DNA of 64,000 bases from Rhodovibrio salinarum DSM 9154 (GCF_000515255.1 NZ_KI911559.1:2305660-2369659); one strand, 5' to 3'; positions 1-8,864 are shown, numbered from the stretch's first letter. Notes: generated from the sequence alone by a model not told the origin. Translations and numbers: made by a program.

Positions 1-477
1 ACGGTGGAGACCGAGGATGAGCTGTGCCCCTTGGTCAGCAGGCACGAGGCCGACACGCCATAGAAGGCCGGTCGCCGGACCCGGCGGCACGGCGAACAGG
101 GCGTCGGCGCTGTCAATTTCCACGAGACCGTCGTTGGCGGAGGCGTTCCAAAGATCGCTGGCCATTTCCGGCGGCATAACCACTTGTTCCAGCCGTCCGC
201 CGGCCGCGTTTTCGAAACGCGTGCGAAGTGCGGGGTGGCGCGCCAGGGACCAATGACAGGCGCGGGTCAGGGCGGTGCAGTCGAGCGGTTCCGACAGGGT
301 GATTTGCCGCAGGACATAGGCGGAGCCGGTTTCCGCACCGTGGCGGAGCGCGGCCCAATGGGCGCGCTGCTCGTGGGTGGCGGGAAAGCGGGTGGTTTCG
401 GGGGCCTCACCGTCGGCTGCGGGAAGACCGGCCTGCTCGGCGGCGGGGATATGGGCGTAGGAAGCGTTTCGGGTCAC
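1..477 (-). CDS. Non-ribosomal peptide synthetase, N-terminal condensation domain (partial, runs off window)
   Basis: The reading frame is open from a GTG at 477 to the window edge, 159 codons. A stop codon lies two codons upstream of the GTG, and GGAGG sits 9 bases before it, so this start is well supported. The protein reads like the first third of an NRPS condensation domain: an ATHEQRAHW segment at about residues 34-42, then a strand-helix region containing LARHPALRTRF at about 81-91. These are the usual first two condensation-domain motifs. The frame ends at LILGLHR, where the catalytic HHxxxDG motif is expected. The next genes on the opposite strand make N5-acyl-N5-hydroxyornithine, so the synthetase probably assembles a hydroxamate siderophore. 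Adenylation and carrier domains are outside the window, so the product is inferred. Confidence 0.8.
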   Translation of the reverse strand, partial: MTRNASYAHIPAAEQAGLPAADGEAPETTRFPATHEQRAHWAALRHGAETGSAYVLRQITLSEPLDCTALTRACHWSLARHPALRTRFENAAGGRLEQVVMPPEMASDLWNASANDGLVEIDSADALFAVPPGPATGLLWRVGLVPADQGAQLILGLHR

Positions 478-649
478 GCGTTACGGCCTCCGGAGGTGAG
501 CGTCTCGAACAGGGCTCTCACCGGTTCATGACGACGCCGATAGGGGAGTTGTCAGCGCGCTCGATGATTTTTTTGCACCGCCGGTAAATGAGGCCCGGCC
601 ACGGTCGTCTTTGTTCTGTGCAGGCTGTAGCAAGGCAAGGAGACCCGCC
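478..649. promoter_or_regulatory. Divergent promoter region of the siderophore locus
   Basis: These 172 bases separate the divergent NRPS and acyltransferase genes, so both promoters must lie here. I see no convincing Fur-type operator of the kind found in front of hemP and ftrB. Ribosome binding sites are clear on both sides: GGAGG before the NRPS GTG, and AAGGAG before the acyltransferase GTG. Confidence 0.4.
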
Positions 650-1762
650 GTGTCCGACCGAGAGCTGCTCCACCGCACATTTCTTCTCCGACGTCCCTGG
701 GAGGTCCGGCCAACGGGGCCGGATACGCTCGAAGCGAGGGGCGAAACTGGCGACCGCGTGAGCTTTCGTCGTCTGCCTGAGGGGGCGCTCGCGCTTCAGG
801 ACGGGCAGGATCTTCCGGATTGTCCTGAGCGTCTGGCCGAGGCCACTGCTGCCGCGCTGGAAGCGCTGATGACCCGGGATGCACGTGCCCAAAGCATCCC
901 GCTCGATTTTGGGCGGTTCGACGCTGCGCAAACCCGGTTGTTCGAGAAGGGCGTGGCGATGCCGGACACTGACGGCGGCGCCGTGGCGCACGCCGACATG
1001 CTGCTGCAGCGACCGGAGGCGTGGTCGCCGTGGCGTCGCGATGCCGGCGCCTATCCCTTTTCGCCGGTGATGACGAATGGACGCCGCCATCCGCAGCGGC
1101 CGCCGAAACCGACCGGGCGCGTCTATGCACGCTACATCCCGTGGCTGGGCCAGACACTCTCGTTCGACGTCGCCGATCCGCAGCAGCATCTGGACCGCTT
1201 CCACCGTTGGATGAACGATCCGCGGGTCGATGCCTTTTTCGAAGAAGCCGGCAGCCTGGACTATCACCGGGACTATCTGCGGGCGTTGACGGCGAACCCT
1301 GGCATGTTGCCGCTGATCGGATGTTTCGACGACGCGCCGTTCGCGTACTTCGAGGTTTACTGGGCGCAGGAGAGCCGGCTGGGCCCGTACTACGACGCGG
1401 ACGACTACGATCGCGGTTGGCACGTGCTGGTCGGCGAGGACGCGTTCCGCGGCAAGGCCTATATCGCGGCGTGGCTACCGTCGCTGGTGCACTTCATGCT
1501 GCTGGACGATCCACGGACCCAACGGATCGTTGGCGAGCCGGCGGCCAACCATCATCAGCAACTGCGCAACCTGCAGCGCTCCGGCTTCGCGCATGTGAAG
1601 AGCTTCGACTTCCCGCACAAACGGGCGGCGCTCGTCGCTCTGACCCGGGAGCGCTTTTTCGGCGACCAGCTCTGGCAGCCGGCCGATCCGCAAATCGCTG
1701 CCGACCCCTGGTTTGATACGGCCTCCGTCGAGGAACCTCGTGCCAAGGAGGGGATGGTATGA
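650..1762 (+). CDS. GNAT-family N-hydroxy-amino acid acyltransferase of siderophore biosynthesis
   Basis: Predicted to transfer an acyl group to the hydroxylated side-chain amine of ornithine (or lysine), giving the hydroxamate that chelates iron. The protein is 370 residues. Its C-terminal half carries the signature of the IucB/RhbD-like siderophore acetyltransferase family: RFHRWMNDPRV, FAYFEVYWA, LGPYYDADDYDRGWHVLVG and RIVGEP segments, ending in a typical ERFF tail. An in-frame ATG exists at 611, but the GTG at 650 has AAGGAG at a proper distance and is preferred. The stop overlaps the start of the monooxygenase gene by 4 bases (ATGA), so the two are translationally coupled. The acyl donor cannot be read from sequence. 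Confidence 0.85.
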   Translation: MSDRELLHRTFLLRRPWEVRPTGPDTLEARGETGDRVSFRRLPEGALALQDGQDLPDCPERLAEATAAALEALMTRDARAQSIPLDFGRFDAAQTRLFEKGVAMPDTDGGAVAHADMLLQRPEAWSPWRRDAGAYPFSPVMTNGRRHPQRPPKPTGRVYARYIPWLGQTLSFDVADPQQHLDRFHRWMNDPRVDAFFEEAGSLDYHRDYLRALTANPGMLPLIGCFDDAPFAYFEVYWAQESRLGPYYDADDYDRGWHVLVGEDAFRGKAYIAAWLPSLVHFMLLDDPRTQRIVGEPAANHHQQLRNLQRSGFAHVKSFDFPHKRAALVALTRERFFGDQLWQPADPQIAADPWFDTASVEEPRAKEGMV

Positions 1763-3066
1763 ACCGTTCCGCACCGGTCTATGATCTGCTGGGAGTCGGG
1801 TTCGGTCCGTCCAACCTTGCGCTTGCAATCAGTCTTGCGGAGGCGAGCGAACAACAGGGCGCGCAGCTGCCCCACCTCTTCCTGGAACGTCAGCCGGATT
1901 TCGCCTGGCACCCGGACATGCTGATTCCGGGCAGCGACATGCAGATTTCCTGCCTCAAGGACCTCGTCTCGCTGCGCGATCCCACCAGTCGCTACACCTT
2001 TATGAATTACCTGCATGCGCACGGTCGCCTGGCGCGCTTTGCCAACCGCAAGACCTTCTTTCCCAGCCGTGCTGAGTTCGACGACTATCTGCGCTGGGTC
2101 GCGCGGCACTTCGATGACGTCTGCGCCTATGGCGAGACGGTGATTCGGGTCGAGCCAGTCGTGGAGCAGCAGGCGGTGACGATGCTGCGGGTCACGAGCG
2201 AAACCTGCGCAGGGATCCGCAAGGCCCGCTATGCCCGCAATCTGGTGGTTGCTGGCGGCGGCGAGCCGGCAATCCCTGACGCGTTTTCGGATGTGGCCGT
2301 GGATGACCGCGTCATCCATTCTGCCAACTATCTGAGCGCAATCGACCGTTTACAGGAGCGTCGGGGGGCACCACGGCGGATCGCCGTGATCGGCAGCGGT
2401 CAGAGCGCGGCAGAGATCTTCATGGACTTGCACGCGCGCTTTCCGGGCGCACGCAATGATCTGATCTTCCGCTCGCACGGCCTGAGCCCGTCCGATGACA
2501 GCCCGTTCGTCAACGAGATTTTCGATCCCGACTTCACCGACACCCTCTACGCCCGGCCACGGGCGGAGCGGCTCAAGTTCCTGCAGGTGTTCCAGGACAC
2601 GAACTATGGCGTCGTCGACCTTGAGCTGATCGAGCGTCTCTACGCGCTGCTCTATGAACAGGAGGTTGCGGGTGTCAGTCCGCACCGTGTGTTACCGCTC
2701 AGCGAGGTAGCGGGCGTATCGCGCGGTAATGATGGCGTGACCCTGACGCGCCGCAGCGTCATCGACGGTGCCGCAGAGGAGACATCCTACGATGCCGTCG
2801 TGCTGGCCACTGGGTATACGCGCAACGACATGACCGGTGTCTTATCGGGCGTGCGCGACTGGATTACGGGGGAGGAGGTCGACCGGTACTATCGGCTGCC
2901 TTGCCGAGCCGGCTTCCGGCCGACGATTTTTCAGCAAGGCGCGAACGAAATCACGCACGGCTTGAGCGATACCTTGCTGTCCGTCCTGCCGCAACGCTCG
3001 CGCGAAATCCGGGATGCGCTGCTGGCCGAGCGTGCGGCTGAGACATCGGGGGAGTCGGCGGCATGA
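1759..3066 (+). CDS. L-ornithine N5-monooxygenase (PvdA/SidA family)
   Basis: FAD- and NADPH-dependent hydroxylation of the ornithine side chain, the first step of hydroxamate siderophore synthesis. The 435 residues show the FAD motif GVGFGPSN at 12-19, the segment MQISCLKDLVSLRDPTS at 61-77, an NADPH motif IGSGQSAAE at 211-219, DDSPFVNE at 246-253, and the ATGY motif at 350-353. Spacing and sequence are closer to PvdA (ornithine) than to IucD (lysine) as I remember those families, but substrate cannot be proven. It overlaps the acyltransferase gene by 4 bases, and the MATE exporter follows 27 bases downstream, so the three are probably one operon. Confidence 0.9.
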   Translation: MNRSAPVYDLLGVGFGPSNLALAISLAEASEQQGAQLPHLFLERQPDFAWHPDMLIPGSDMQISCLKDLVSLRDPTSRYTFMNYLHAHGRLARFANRKTFFPSRAEFDDYLRWVARHFDDVCAYGETVIRVEPVVEQQAVTMLRVTSETCAGIRKARYARNLVVAGGGEPAIPDAFSDVAVDDRVIHSANYLSAIDRLQERRGAPRRIAVIGSGQSAAEIFMDLHARFPGARNDLIFRSHGLSPSDDSPFVNEIFDPDFTDTLYARPRAERLKFLQVFQDTNYGVVDLELIERLYALLYEQEVAGVSPHRVLPLSEVAGVSRGNDGVTLTRRSVIDGAAEETSYDAVVLATGYTRNDMTGVLSGVRDWITGEEVDRYYRLPCRAGFRPTIFQQGANEITHGLSDTLLSVLPQRSREIRDALLAERAAETSGESAA

Positions 3067-3093
3067 GCCTAGGGCTTTGACGGTTTCCCAACC

Positions 3094-4452
3094 ATGAGCC
3101 GTGGTGTCGACCTGTCGGATCCGCGCTTGCGGCGGCTGCTTCTGCGCGTGGGGCTGCCGTCGATGCTCGGACTTACGATCAATGCCCTGTACCAGGCGGT
3201 CGACATGGCTTTTGTCGGCATGCTGGGCGTGGGGCCTGTTTCCGCGATCAGTGCGGCCGCGCCCTTGGCCCTCGGCATGGCCGCGCTGGGGGAGGGGGTT
3301 GGTGTGGGCGCGGGGGCGGCGATCTCCCGAGCGCTGGGCAGCGGGCACGATGCGCGCGTGGCCAAGCTGATATCGACCGCGGGGGCGATGGTGCTGGCCC
3401 TGGCGGTGGGGCTGCCATTGCTGTTGCTTGTTCTGGGAGGTGAGCTTCCCTTTCTGTTCGCCGGCAGTTCCGAGGCGGTCGGGCTGGCCCAGGACTATGC
3501 CGCCGTGATCGTCGTTGGCGGCGGTCTGATCCTGTTTCAGATCCTGTTCGACTTCATCGCGATCGCCCGCGGTCATACGGCGTTCAGCATGTGCACGCTG
3601 ATGATTGCTTTCGGGGTCAATCTGGCGCTCGACCCGGTCCTGATCTTCGTGCTGGATCTGGGCGTTCTGGGGGCAGCTTATGCGACGGTCATTGCGGCCG
3701 GGGTCGCGGTTGCGATCTATCTGCACTACTTCCTGTTCGGGCGCGCTGGGCTCGCCCTGCCTGATCTGCTGCGCCGTCCCCGGACGGCCTTGATGGGGTC
3801 GATTGCGGCAATCGGCGGGCCTGCCGCGGCGTCAACGATGCTGACGGCGTTCTCTTTCGCCGTGATGTACCGGATCGCTAGCGATTTCGGCACCGAGAGC
3901 GTCGCTGGCCTCGGGATTGCGCTGCGTGTTCTGACCATTGGGATGCTGCCGCTTGCGGGCTTCTGTCTCGGCGCGCAAACGGTCGTGGGACACAGCTGGG
4001 GCGGTGGCGACGGTGCCCGCACGCGCCATGCGGTCAGGACCTGCCTCGCGATGGCGGTCGCGTACAGCGCTGCTTACTCGCTCGGGGTGGTCCTCTTCGC
4101 CTCCCAGACCGCCGGCCTGTTTACGCACGCGGCGGCGGCACAGGCCTATGCCGTGGAGGCGATTGCGGTCATGCAACCGGCTTTCATCCTCGCCCCGCTC
4201 TACATCGTTGCCGGTATGCTGATGCGGGCGAAGGGGCAGGCGGTAACGGCCGGGCTGCTTGCCTTGGCGCCGCAGGGGTACGTGCTGTTGCCGATCGCGA
4301 TACTCTTTTCCCACGCCTGGGGGTTTGGCGGCCTTGTCGCGGGTCACGCCCTCGCAACCACGCTGACGGCCGTCGTCGCCGCGGTTCTCCTGCAGCAGGA
4401 TATTGGACGGCCTCGTGTTGTTCGGCGGGTTTCCGTATCGCCGATCGACTGA
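3094..4452 (+). CDS. MATE-family efflux transporter, probable siderophore exporter
   Basis: A 452-residue inner-membrane protein with about twelve hydrophobic segments arranged as two similar halves. The N-terminal part has the MATE pattern: a PSMLGLTINALYQAVDMAFVG segment begins at about residue 20 and is followed by a long glycine-rich helix. MATE proteins exchange sodium ions or protons for organic substrates. It follows the hydroxylase by 27 bases in the same direction, which suggests export of the finished siderophore or of an intermediate. That role rests on position only. A short hairpin lies just after the stop. Confidence 0.85.
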   Translation: MSRGVDLSDPRLRRLLLRVGLPSMLGLTINALYQAVDMAFVGMLGVGPVSAISAAAPLALGMAALGEGVGVGAGAAISRALGSGHDARVAKLISTAGAMVLALAVGLPLLLLVLGGELPFLFAGSSEAVGLAQDYAAVIVVGGGLILFQILFDFIAIARGHTAFSMCTLMIAFGVNLALDPVLIFVLDLGVLGAAYATVIAAGVAVAIYLHYFLFGRAGLALPDLLRRPRTALMGSIAAIGGPAAASTMLTAFSFAVMYRIASDFGTESVAGLGIALRVLTIGMLPLAGFCLGAQTVVGHSWGGGDGARTRHAVRTCLAMAVAYSAAYSLGVVLFASQTAGLFTHAAAAQAYAVEAIAVMQPAFILAPLYIVAGMLMRAKGQAVTAGLLALAPQGYVLLPIAILFSHAWGFGGLVAGHALATTLTAVVAAVLLQQDIGRPRVVRRVSVSPID

Positions 4453-4453
4453 T

Positions 4454-4480
4454 CTGGGCTGCGATGCCGATTCAGCCCAG
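4454..4480 (+). terminator. Stem-loop after the siderophore operon
   Basis: Inverted repeat CTGGGCTG / CAGCCCAG with an 11-base loop, starting two bases after the MATE stop codon. There is no T-run behind it, so it may be a weak terminator or an mRNA 3' end stabiliser. Confidence 0.4.
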
Positions 4481-4634
4481 GTTGATGGCAAAGCGCAATA
4501 TGCTTAGAGGTCACCACAAAAGTTTACAATTCAGGCGTGCAAACGGGTTGCATCGGTATCCAGGATGGGCGACGCTCGCGTGTGTGAGCGTTGTGTGACT
4601 CATTCCTGATGGATGCGTGATCGAACCCGTGCCT

Positions 4635-5522
4635 ATGTCAGCTCTTTTCCGTTTCGCATGCCGTGCGTGTGCTGCCTCGTTGGTCGCGGCCACGATGTCG
4701 CTGGCGTCTCCTGCCCGCGCCGACAAACCGACGATCGCGGTCGAGTCGCCCGTCTTGTTCAGTTCCAAGATCGATCAAAGCGCGATGCGTACGGCCGATC
4801 CGTGGCTGCTCGTCGGGCCGTTTGAGCAAGCGCTTCGGGGCAGCCGCCGGTTCACCGTGTTGACCCGGCGGGATGCGCTACAGGCGCGGGTTGCGCAGGA
4901 ACAGGCGTTGGCGAACAGTCCGGTTTACGCGGGCGACGGTGCTCAGTTCGGCGGTAAGCAGACGGCCCAGTATCTGGTTGCGCTGATCGTCCACGATCTC
5001 CGGTTGGAGCGCGACGAGGATCCGATTCCCGAGCTTAACCGCTACCGCCGGATCGACATTGCCGACCTCAGCCTTGAAGTGCAGGTGGTTCAAACCGATT
5101 CGGACGAATTGATCGGTACCTACAGCGTTTCGGAACGTCTCACGCGTGGGCCGAAAATGGTGGCCGAAACCGGGGGGCGGGCCGACGTCGATCTGTTGCA
5201 ACAGGCCGCGACGAAGGCGTCGCGCGAGGTGGTCCAGAAGTTCCTCGATAACGTCTTCCCGATGAAGGTGGCGCGCGCATCCGGTGACACCGTGTGGATT
5301 AATTTCGGCGGCGAAGATGCTGTTTCCGAGAACGAGGTCCTGGAGGTGTACGGCGCGGGGGAGCCGCTGCTTGACCCAGATACCGGTGAAAAGCTGGGCG
5401 TCGCGGAGGCCTATAAAGGCCGAGTGCGCATCGAACAGGTCAATCCCAAGTTCTCGATCGCAACAGTTCTGTCGACGAACGCGCCAATCAAGGTTGGTGA
5501 TATCCTTAGGCGCACGCGTTAA
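4635..5522 (+). CDS. Exported CsgG/FlgT-like protein, first gene of an envelope cluster
   Basis: About 295 residues with a signal peptide ending near SPARA. After it comes a domain with the alpha/beta layout of the CsgG/LpoB/FlgT-middle group: TIAVESPVLFSS, then a helix, then RFTVLTRRDALQAR, then YLVALIVHDL. The C-terminal 80 residues resemble the FlgT C-terminal domain: GEPLLDPDTGEKLG, then a beta strand pair, then VGDILRR. There is no lipobox, unlike true CsgG, and no curli subunit or chaperone gene nearby. An alternative GTG start at 4617 adds six residues, and neither start has a strong ribosome binding site. It precedes six more exported proteins. Function is unknown; an outer-envelope assembly role is a guess from the fold. 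Confidence 0.6.
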   Translation: MSALFRFACRACAASLVAATMSLASPARADKPTIAVESPVLFSSKIDQSAMRTADPWLLVGPFEQALRGSRRFTVLTRRDALQARVAQEQALANSPVYAGDGAQFGGKQTAQYLVALIVHDLRLERDEDPIPELNRYRRIDIADLSLEVQVVQTDSDELIGTYSVSERLTRGPKMVAETGGRADVDLLQQAATKASREVVQKFLDNVFPMKVARASGDTVWINFGGEDAVSENEVLEVYGAGEPLLDPDTGEKLGVAEAYKGRVRIEQVNPKFSIATVLSTNAPIKVGDILRRTR

Positions 5523-5747
5523 ACAAATAAGAATTTAAAAACATTTTTTTCGGTATTTAGGATCACTATATCCTTTAATTAATTGGCTAATGCAACGTAA
5601 ATAAGAAGAACAATTGTCGCATGCTTGATATTTTTCTTGCGCTCTAATTTTTCTGAAACGTATGTTGATCAAGATTAGTTGCGACGTGCGGGCTGCGAAC
5701 CGGCATCCGACCAACGATCGGCGTTTTTGATAACTGGGGGTTGGGGT
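5523..5747 (+). promoter_or_regulatory. AT-rich leader before the envelope lipoprotein cluster
   Basis: These 225 bases are strikingly AT-rich compared with the rest of the window. They hold several runs of T and A and include TTGATATTTTTC near 5626. This is a plausible promoter or nucleoid-protein target for the genes from 5748 onward. No open frame of note occurs here apart from an upstream in-frame TTG at 5679, which lacks a proper signal sequence arrangement. Confidence 0.4.
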
Positions 5748-7712
5748 ATGCGATTGGGGTCTAGCGGGGTGGTGCGTCGAGGTGGCCGGCTCCTGGCCGG
5801 GGTGCTTGGCGTCGTCGGTTTGAGCGGGTGTAACGCGACGATTGGGGGCGGCGCGGAGGTTCCCGAACTCATTCCGGCGTCGGGCGCCGGGGTCACACAG
5901 ACATTCGTCATGGCGGCCGAAGCGAGCCCGCTACATCGCTGCGCGGTCGGTCCACTGCTGGACGGAGAACAGGTGCACCCGCCCGAACGGGTAAAGCCGC
6001 AGCTCGTCCGCGCGGAGGTCGATTCAAAGATCGCGGACTTCAACAGCTACACGGCGATCACCCAGAACATCCGGCAAACAGTCGCGGAGCAGTTGGATAC
6101 CTCGCGCCAGTCGGTGCCGAATCCTTGGGCCGGTCTCGCCCGATCTGAGTCCGCGACCATCCTGGATATGCTGCGGCTGAGCTTCAAATTCGCTGTCTTC
6201 CGGACCGGGCGGGCCGACTACACGGCGGACATGTCGCCGATGATCGACCGACTGCATGCGGGCGACATGGTTGCAGCGACCGAGTATCTCGCGGCGAATG
6301 CAGCCGGCGCGGTACAGACCGTTGGTCCGGCCGCCGACCTGGCGGAGCGTATCGGCACCTTGGGGTTATTGGAGCGTGGAACGGTCCAATTGGCTGCGGG
6401 CGACGTCGATTGTGCTCGGGCCTTTTTCGACCGGGCGGTCGCGCAGTTTCGGGAGAAGGACGCCACCGAAAACTATGTCGACCAGATCTGGGACCATCTG
6501 TCGGACGATTATGCCGCGACCGGTTTCGAGACGGTCATGGCGGTCAACTACAAGGCGATCACGGATTTTCTGAACAACGATCCGCGGGTCGACAACAATA
6601 TCCGCCTGTCCCGTGCCTGGCAGGCTCGGGAGCGTCAGCACTACCAGGACGAGCTTGAGGCCGCCGAACAGGAGCTACGCAGCAAGCGCACCCAGGAAGG
6701 CAAGAGCGCGGCGGCGTACAGCAGTCTGCACAACACTTTTGCGAGCGCGTTCGACGAGGCTTGCCTGACCTGTTCGGATATCGCGGATCGGGTCGATACG
6801 CCGTATGTGAATCCGCTGGCCGATTTTCTGTCCGCGGCTTGGGCCGAGCAGCAGGCGGAACGCGCCCGGCTTTCGAACGACAGCCTGAGCTTCACGAACG
6901 CCCACTCCAAGGCGTTGGTTGCTTACAAGAATGCCGAGGCCCTGCGCGGGGACAACACAACTGTCGCGGACGCGGTAGAGGAGTTGAGCCGCGAAGATCG
7001 TCAGCTGTCGCGCGACGGCGCCAATGCCGTGATGGCCAAGCGCGACGGGCGACTGGTGCATCTCGTGATGGACGTTGGCAGCGCGCCCGAGCGTCGGATC
7101 GCCAAGCTGATCCTGCCCACCAGCTTGACCACCTTCGTACAGCTCCAGGTGCCGTACTATCAGCCGGTGCCCAAGCAGGTGGATACGGTCCGCATCGAGA
7201 CGGCCGCGGGTGATGTGGTGGGTGAGGTCCAGCCGCTCGCCGATGTCGAGGCGATGCTGATGCAAACCTTCCAGGACGAACTGCCGCTGCATCTGGGCAA
7301 GGCCACGGTCTCCGCCATCGCCACCTATTTGATCCAGCTCCAAGCGAACGAAGCCGCGGGCGGCGGCATTCTGGGCACGCTAGCCGGCAATCTGACCGCC
7401 ATCGCCGCCGCGGAAGTGACCGAGCCCGGCACGGAATCCTGGACCAGCCTGCCATACGCCGTCGGTGTGGGGCGTCTCCGGTTGCCGGCCGACACCCATG
7501 CGTTGCGGCTGGTGAGCTACGACGCCAATGGCCAGCGCCTGGCCAGCGATACCGTGGAACTGCGCGGGCAGGGACCGGCGTTCGTCTACGCCCGGGGCGT
7601 CGGCAAGCACCTTGCCGCCCGCGCGTCCCGTGGGCCCGCACGCAAAAATCAGGACCGGAAACCTGATAGCAGCCTGACCGCAGATGCCTCTTACGAAGGA
7701 GAGAGCTTGTGA
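5748..7712 (+). CDS. Large outer-membrane lipoprotein, COG3014-like
   Basis: A 654-residue lipoprotein. Starting at the ATG at 5748 gives a short arginine-containing n-region, a hydrophobic stretch and a lipobox LSGC at about residues 24-27. The body is largely helical with TPR-like content in the middle (SARAFFDRAVAQFREK-type helices) and a predicted coiled segment rich in E, Q and K near residue 300. It resembles the uncharacterised COG3014 family, whose members I recall lying next to ycfL and lpoB-like genes, as here. An upstream TTG at 5679 would bury the lipobox and is rejected. The stop overlaps the next gene by 4 bases. No enzymatic motif is visible; a scaffold role is possible. Confidence 0.65.
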   Translation: MRLGSSGVVRRGGRLLAGVLGVVGLSGCNATIGGGAEVPELIPASGAGVTQTFVMAAEASPLHRCAVGPLLDGEQVHPPERVKPQLVRAEVDSKIADFNSYTAITQNIRQTVAEQLDTSRQSVPNPWAGLARSESATILDMLRLSFKFAVFRTGRADYTADMSPMIDRLHAGDMVAATEYLAANAAGAVQTVGPAADLAERIGTLGLLERGTVQLAAGDVDCARAFFDRAVAQFREKDATENYVDQIWDHLSDDYAATGFETVMAVNYKAITDFLNNDPRVDNNIRLSRAWQARERQHYQDELEAAEQELRSKRTQEGKSAAAYSSLHNTFASAFDEACLTCSDIADRVDTPYVNPLADFLSAAWAEQQAERARLSNDSLSFTNAHSKALVAYKNAEALRGDNTTVADAVEELSREDRQLSRDGANAVMAKRDGRLVHLVMDVGSAPERRIAKLILPTSLTTFVQLQVPYYQPVPKQVDTVRIETAAGDVVGEVQPLADVEAMLMQTFQDELPLHLGKATVSAIATYLIQLQANEAAGGGILGTLAGNLTAIAAAEVTEPGTESWTSLPYAVGVGRLRLPADTHALRLVSYDANGQRLASDTVELRGQGPAFVYARGVGKHLAARASRGPARKNQDRKPDSSLTADASYEGESL

Positions 7713-8140
7713 CGCCGACCCGCGTCCGTCGTACCCGCAGAACAATCGCTGCAGTCACCGCCGTTGCCCTGCTGGGTCTGGCAGGCTGCGCCTCCCCGAA
7801 GCCCGGCGATACGGTATCTGAAGGGCCCGCCGCCCAACATCCCAATGTAGAGCTACGGCTGACCCCAACCGATCTGCAGGACCGGTTGCGCATCGAAGCC
7901 ATTCGTTCAGGCCAGCTGGGCGAGCTTCGGCGTGTCCAGATCACGCTTCGCAATGTGACGTCCAGCCCGATGACGGTCGAATACCGTGCAGCCTGGCGTG
8001 ATGCGGCAGGCTTCAAGGTCGGTTCCTCGGATGTCTGGCAGCCGCTCGATCTCGGCTCCGGTGGCATGGACGAACTGCAATTCGGCGCTCCCTCGCCAGC
8101 GGGCGAGCGGCTGGTGCTGCAACTGCGGGAAGCGGACTGA
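7709..8140 (+). CDS. YcfL-like lipoprotein
   Basis: A 143-residue lipoprotein starting at a GTG with AAGGAGAG just upstream. The lipobox is LAGC, giving a mature N-terminal CASPKPGD. The remainder is a single beta-sandwich-type domain of about 110 residues (LRRVQITLRN, MTVEYRAAWRDAAGF, LQLREAD), matching the small YcfL family. In E. coli ycfL lies directly upstream of lpoB (ycfM), and here the gene is likewise followed by an LpoB-like gene, which supports both calls. It overlaps the COG3014-like gene by 4 bases. The biochemical role of YcfL is unknown to me. Confidence 0.65.
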   Translation: MTPTRVRRTRRTIAAVTAVALLGLAGCASPKPGDTVSEGPAAQHPNVELRLTPTDLQDRLRIEAIRSGQLGELRRVQITLRNVTSSPMTVEYRAAWRDAAGFKVGSSDVWQPLDLGSGGMDELQFGAPSPAGERLVLQLREAD

Positions 8141-8209
8141 ACGAAGGTCCAAAGGAACATGGCGGGGCGCGACGTCCTGCGCGTTTGAGATACGGAGCGG
8201 TATCGAACG

Positions 8210-8773
8210 ATGGTGACCCGACGACATTTTACCGCCGGCGCGGTGACGGCCCTCTTGCTTGGCGGCTGCGCGTCGACGCAGTACTCACGCACGCCGGCCA
8301 ACGAACGCGACCCTCTGATCACGGGCCGTTTGACCGGTCAGCAGTTGCGCAGCTTCTCCAAACGGGTAGCGAACAAGCTGCGGACCGAAGCCTTCTTCAT
8401 CAACGCGGTCTCGGATCTGCGCAACCAAATCGGCCAGACGCCGAACCTCGAAATCGACTCGGTTCGCAACAAGACCACTCAGGACAACCTGAGCATGGAG
8501 CAGGTGTACTTCGGCTTCGAGCAGGCGTTCTACGCCACCGACGCGGTCGCGTTCACCCGCAACATGCCGGTCAAGCACCTCTTGCTGGACATGGACCTGT
8601 TCGAACAGCAGACCCCCGGTGCGAACGGCCGTACCCTGTTCGATTACGAGCTGATGGTACGGGTCGAGAAGATCCAACTGAGTAGCGATCCCGATGCGCC
8701 GGGCGCGGGGTATCGGCGGATCGGGATCGTGAGCGACGTCCTGCGTCTGCAGCGTGACAAGTCGGTCCTATAG
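8210..8773 (+). CDS. LpoB-like lipoprotein (possible penicillin-binding protein activator)
   Basis: A 187-residue lipoprotein with leader MVTRRHFTAGAV and lipobox LGGC. The mature part contains NLEIDSVRNKT at about residues 80-90, then a helix, then a strand containing LLLDMDLFEQ and LMVRVEKIQL. This is the alpha/beta order of LpoB, which in E. coli reaches through the peptidoglycan to stimulate PBP1b. The long proline-rich N-terminal linker of enterobacterial LpoB is missing. Alphaproteobacteria are not known to me for an LpoB-PBP1b pathway, so the partner may differ. The neighbouring YcfL-like gene and lytic transglycosylase support a wall-related role. Confidence 0.55.
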   Translation: MVTRRHFTAGAVTALLLGGCASTQYSRTPANERDPLITGRLTGQQLRSFSKRVANKLRTEAFFINAVSDLRNQIGQTPNLEIDSVRNKTTQDNLSMEQVYFGFEQAFYATDAVAFTRNMPVKHLLLDMDLFEQQTPGANGRTLFDYELMVRVEKIQLSSDPDAPGAGYRRIGIVSDVLRLQRDKSVL

Positions 8774-8864
8774 CGCCCGCGTGAATTGCCCAAGCCAATA
8801 GCCGCTGGAGCGGAGCCGACCACCTTTTCCGGCAACCGTGCCAACCAACACGAGAGACGTGCCA

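Noticed and set aside
518-1423. A 301-codon minus-strand frame opposite the siderophore acyltransferase
   Set aside because: Composition is arginine- and proline-rich and the opposite strand has clear family motifs, so it is a shadow frame.
4635-5522. Reading the CsgG-like protein as part of a curli secretion system
   Set aside because: No lipobox is present, and no csgA, csgB, csgE or csgF gene is nearby. The C-terminal domain resembles FlgT rather than CsgG.
6892-8322. A 476-codon minus-strand frame over the COG3014-like and YcfL-like genes
   Set aside because: The plus strand has two lipoproteins with ribosome binding sites and lipoboxes; the minus frame has low-complexity Arg/Ser/Pro content.
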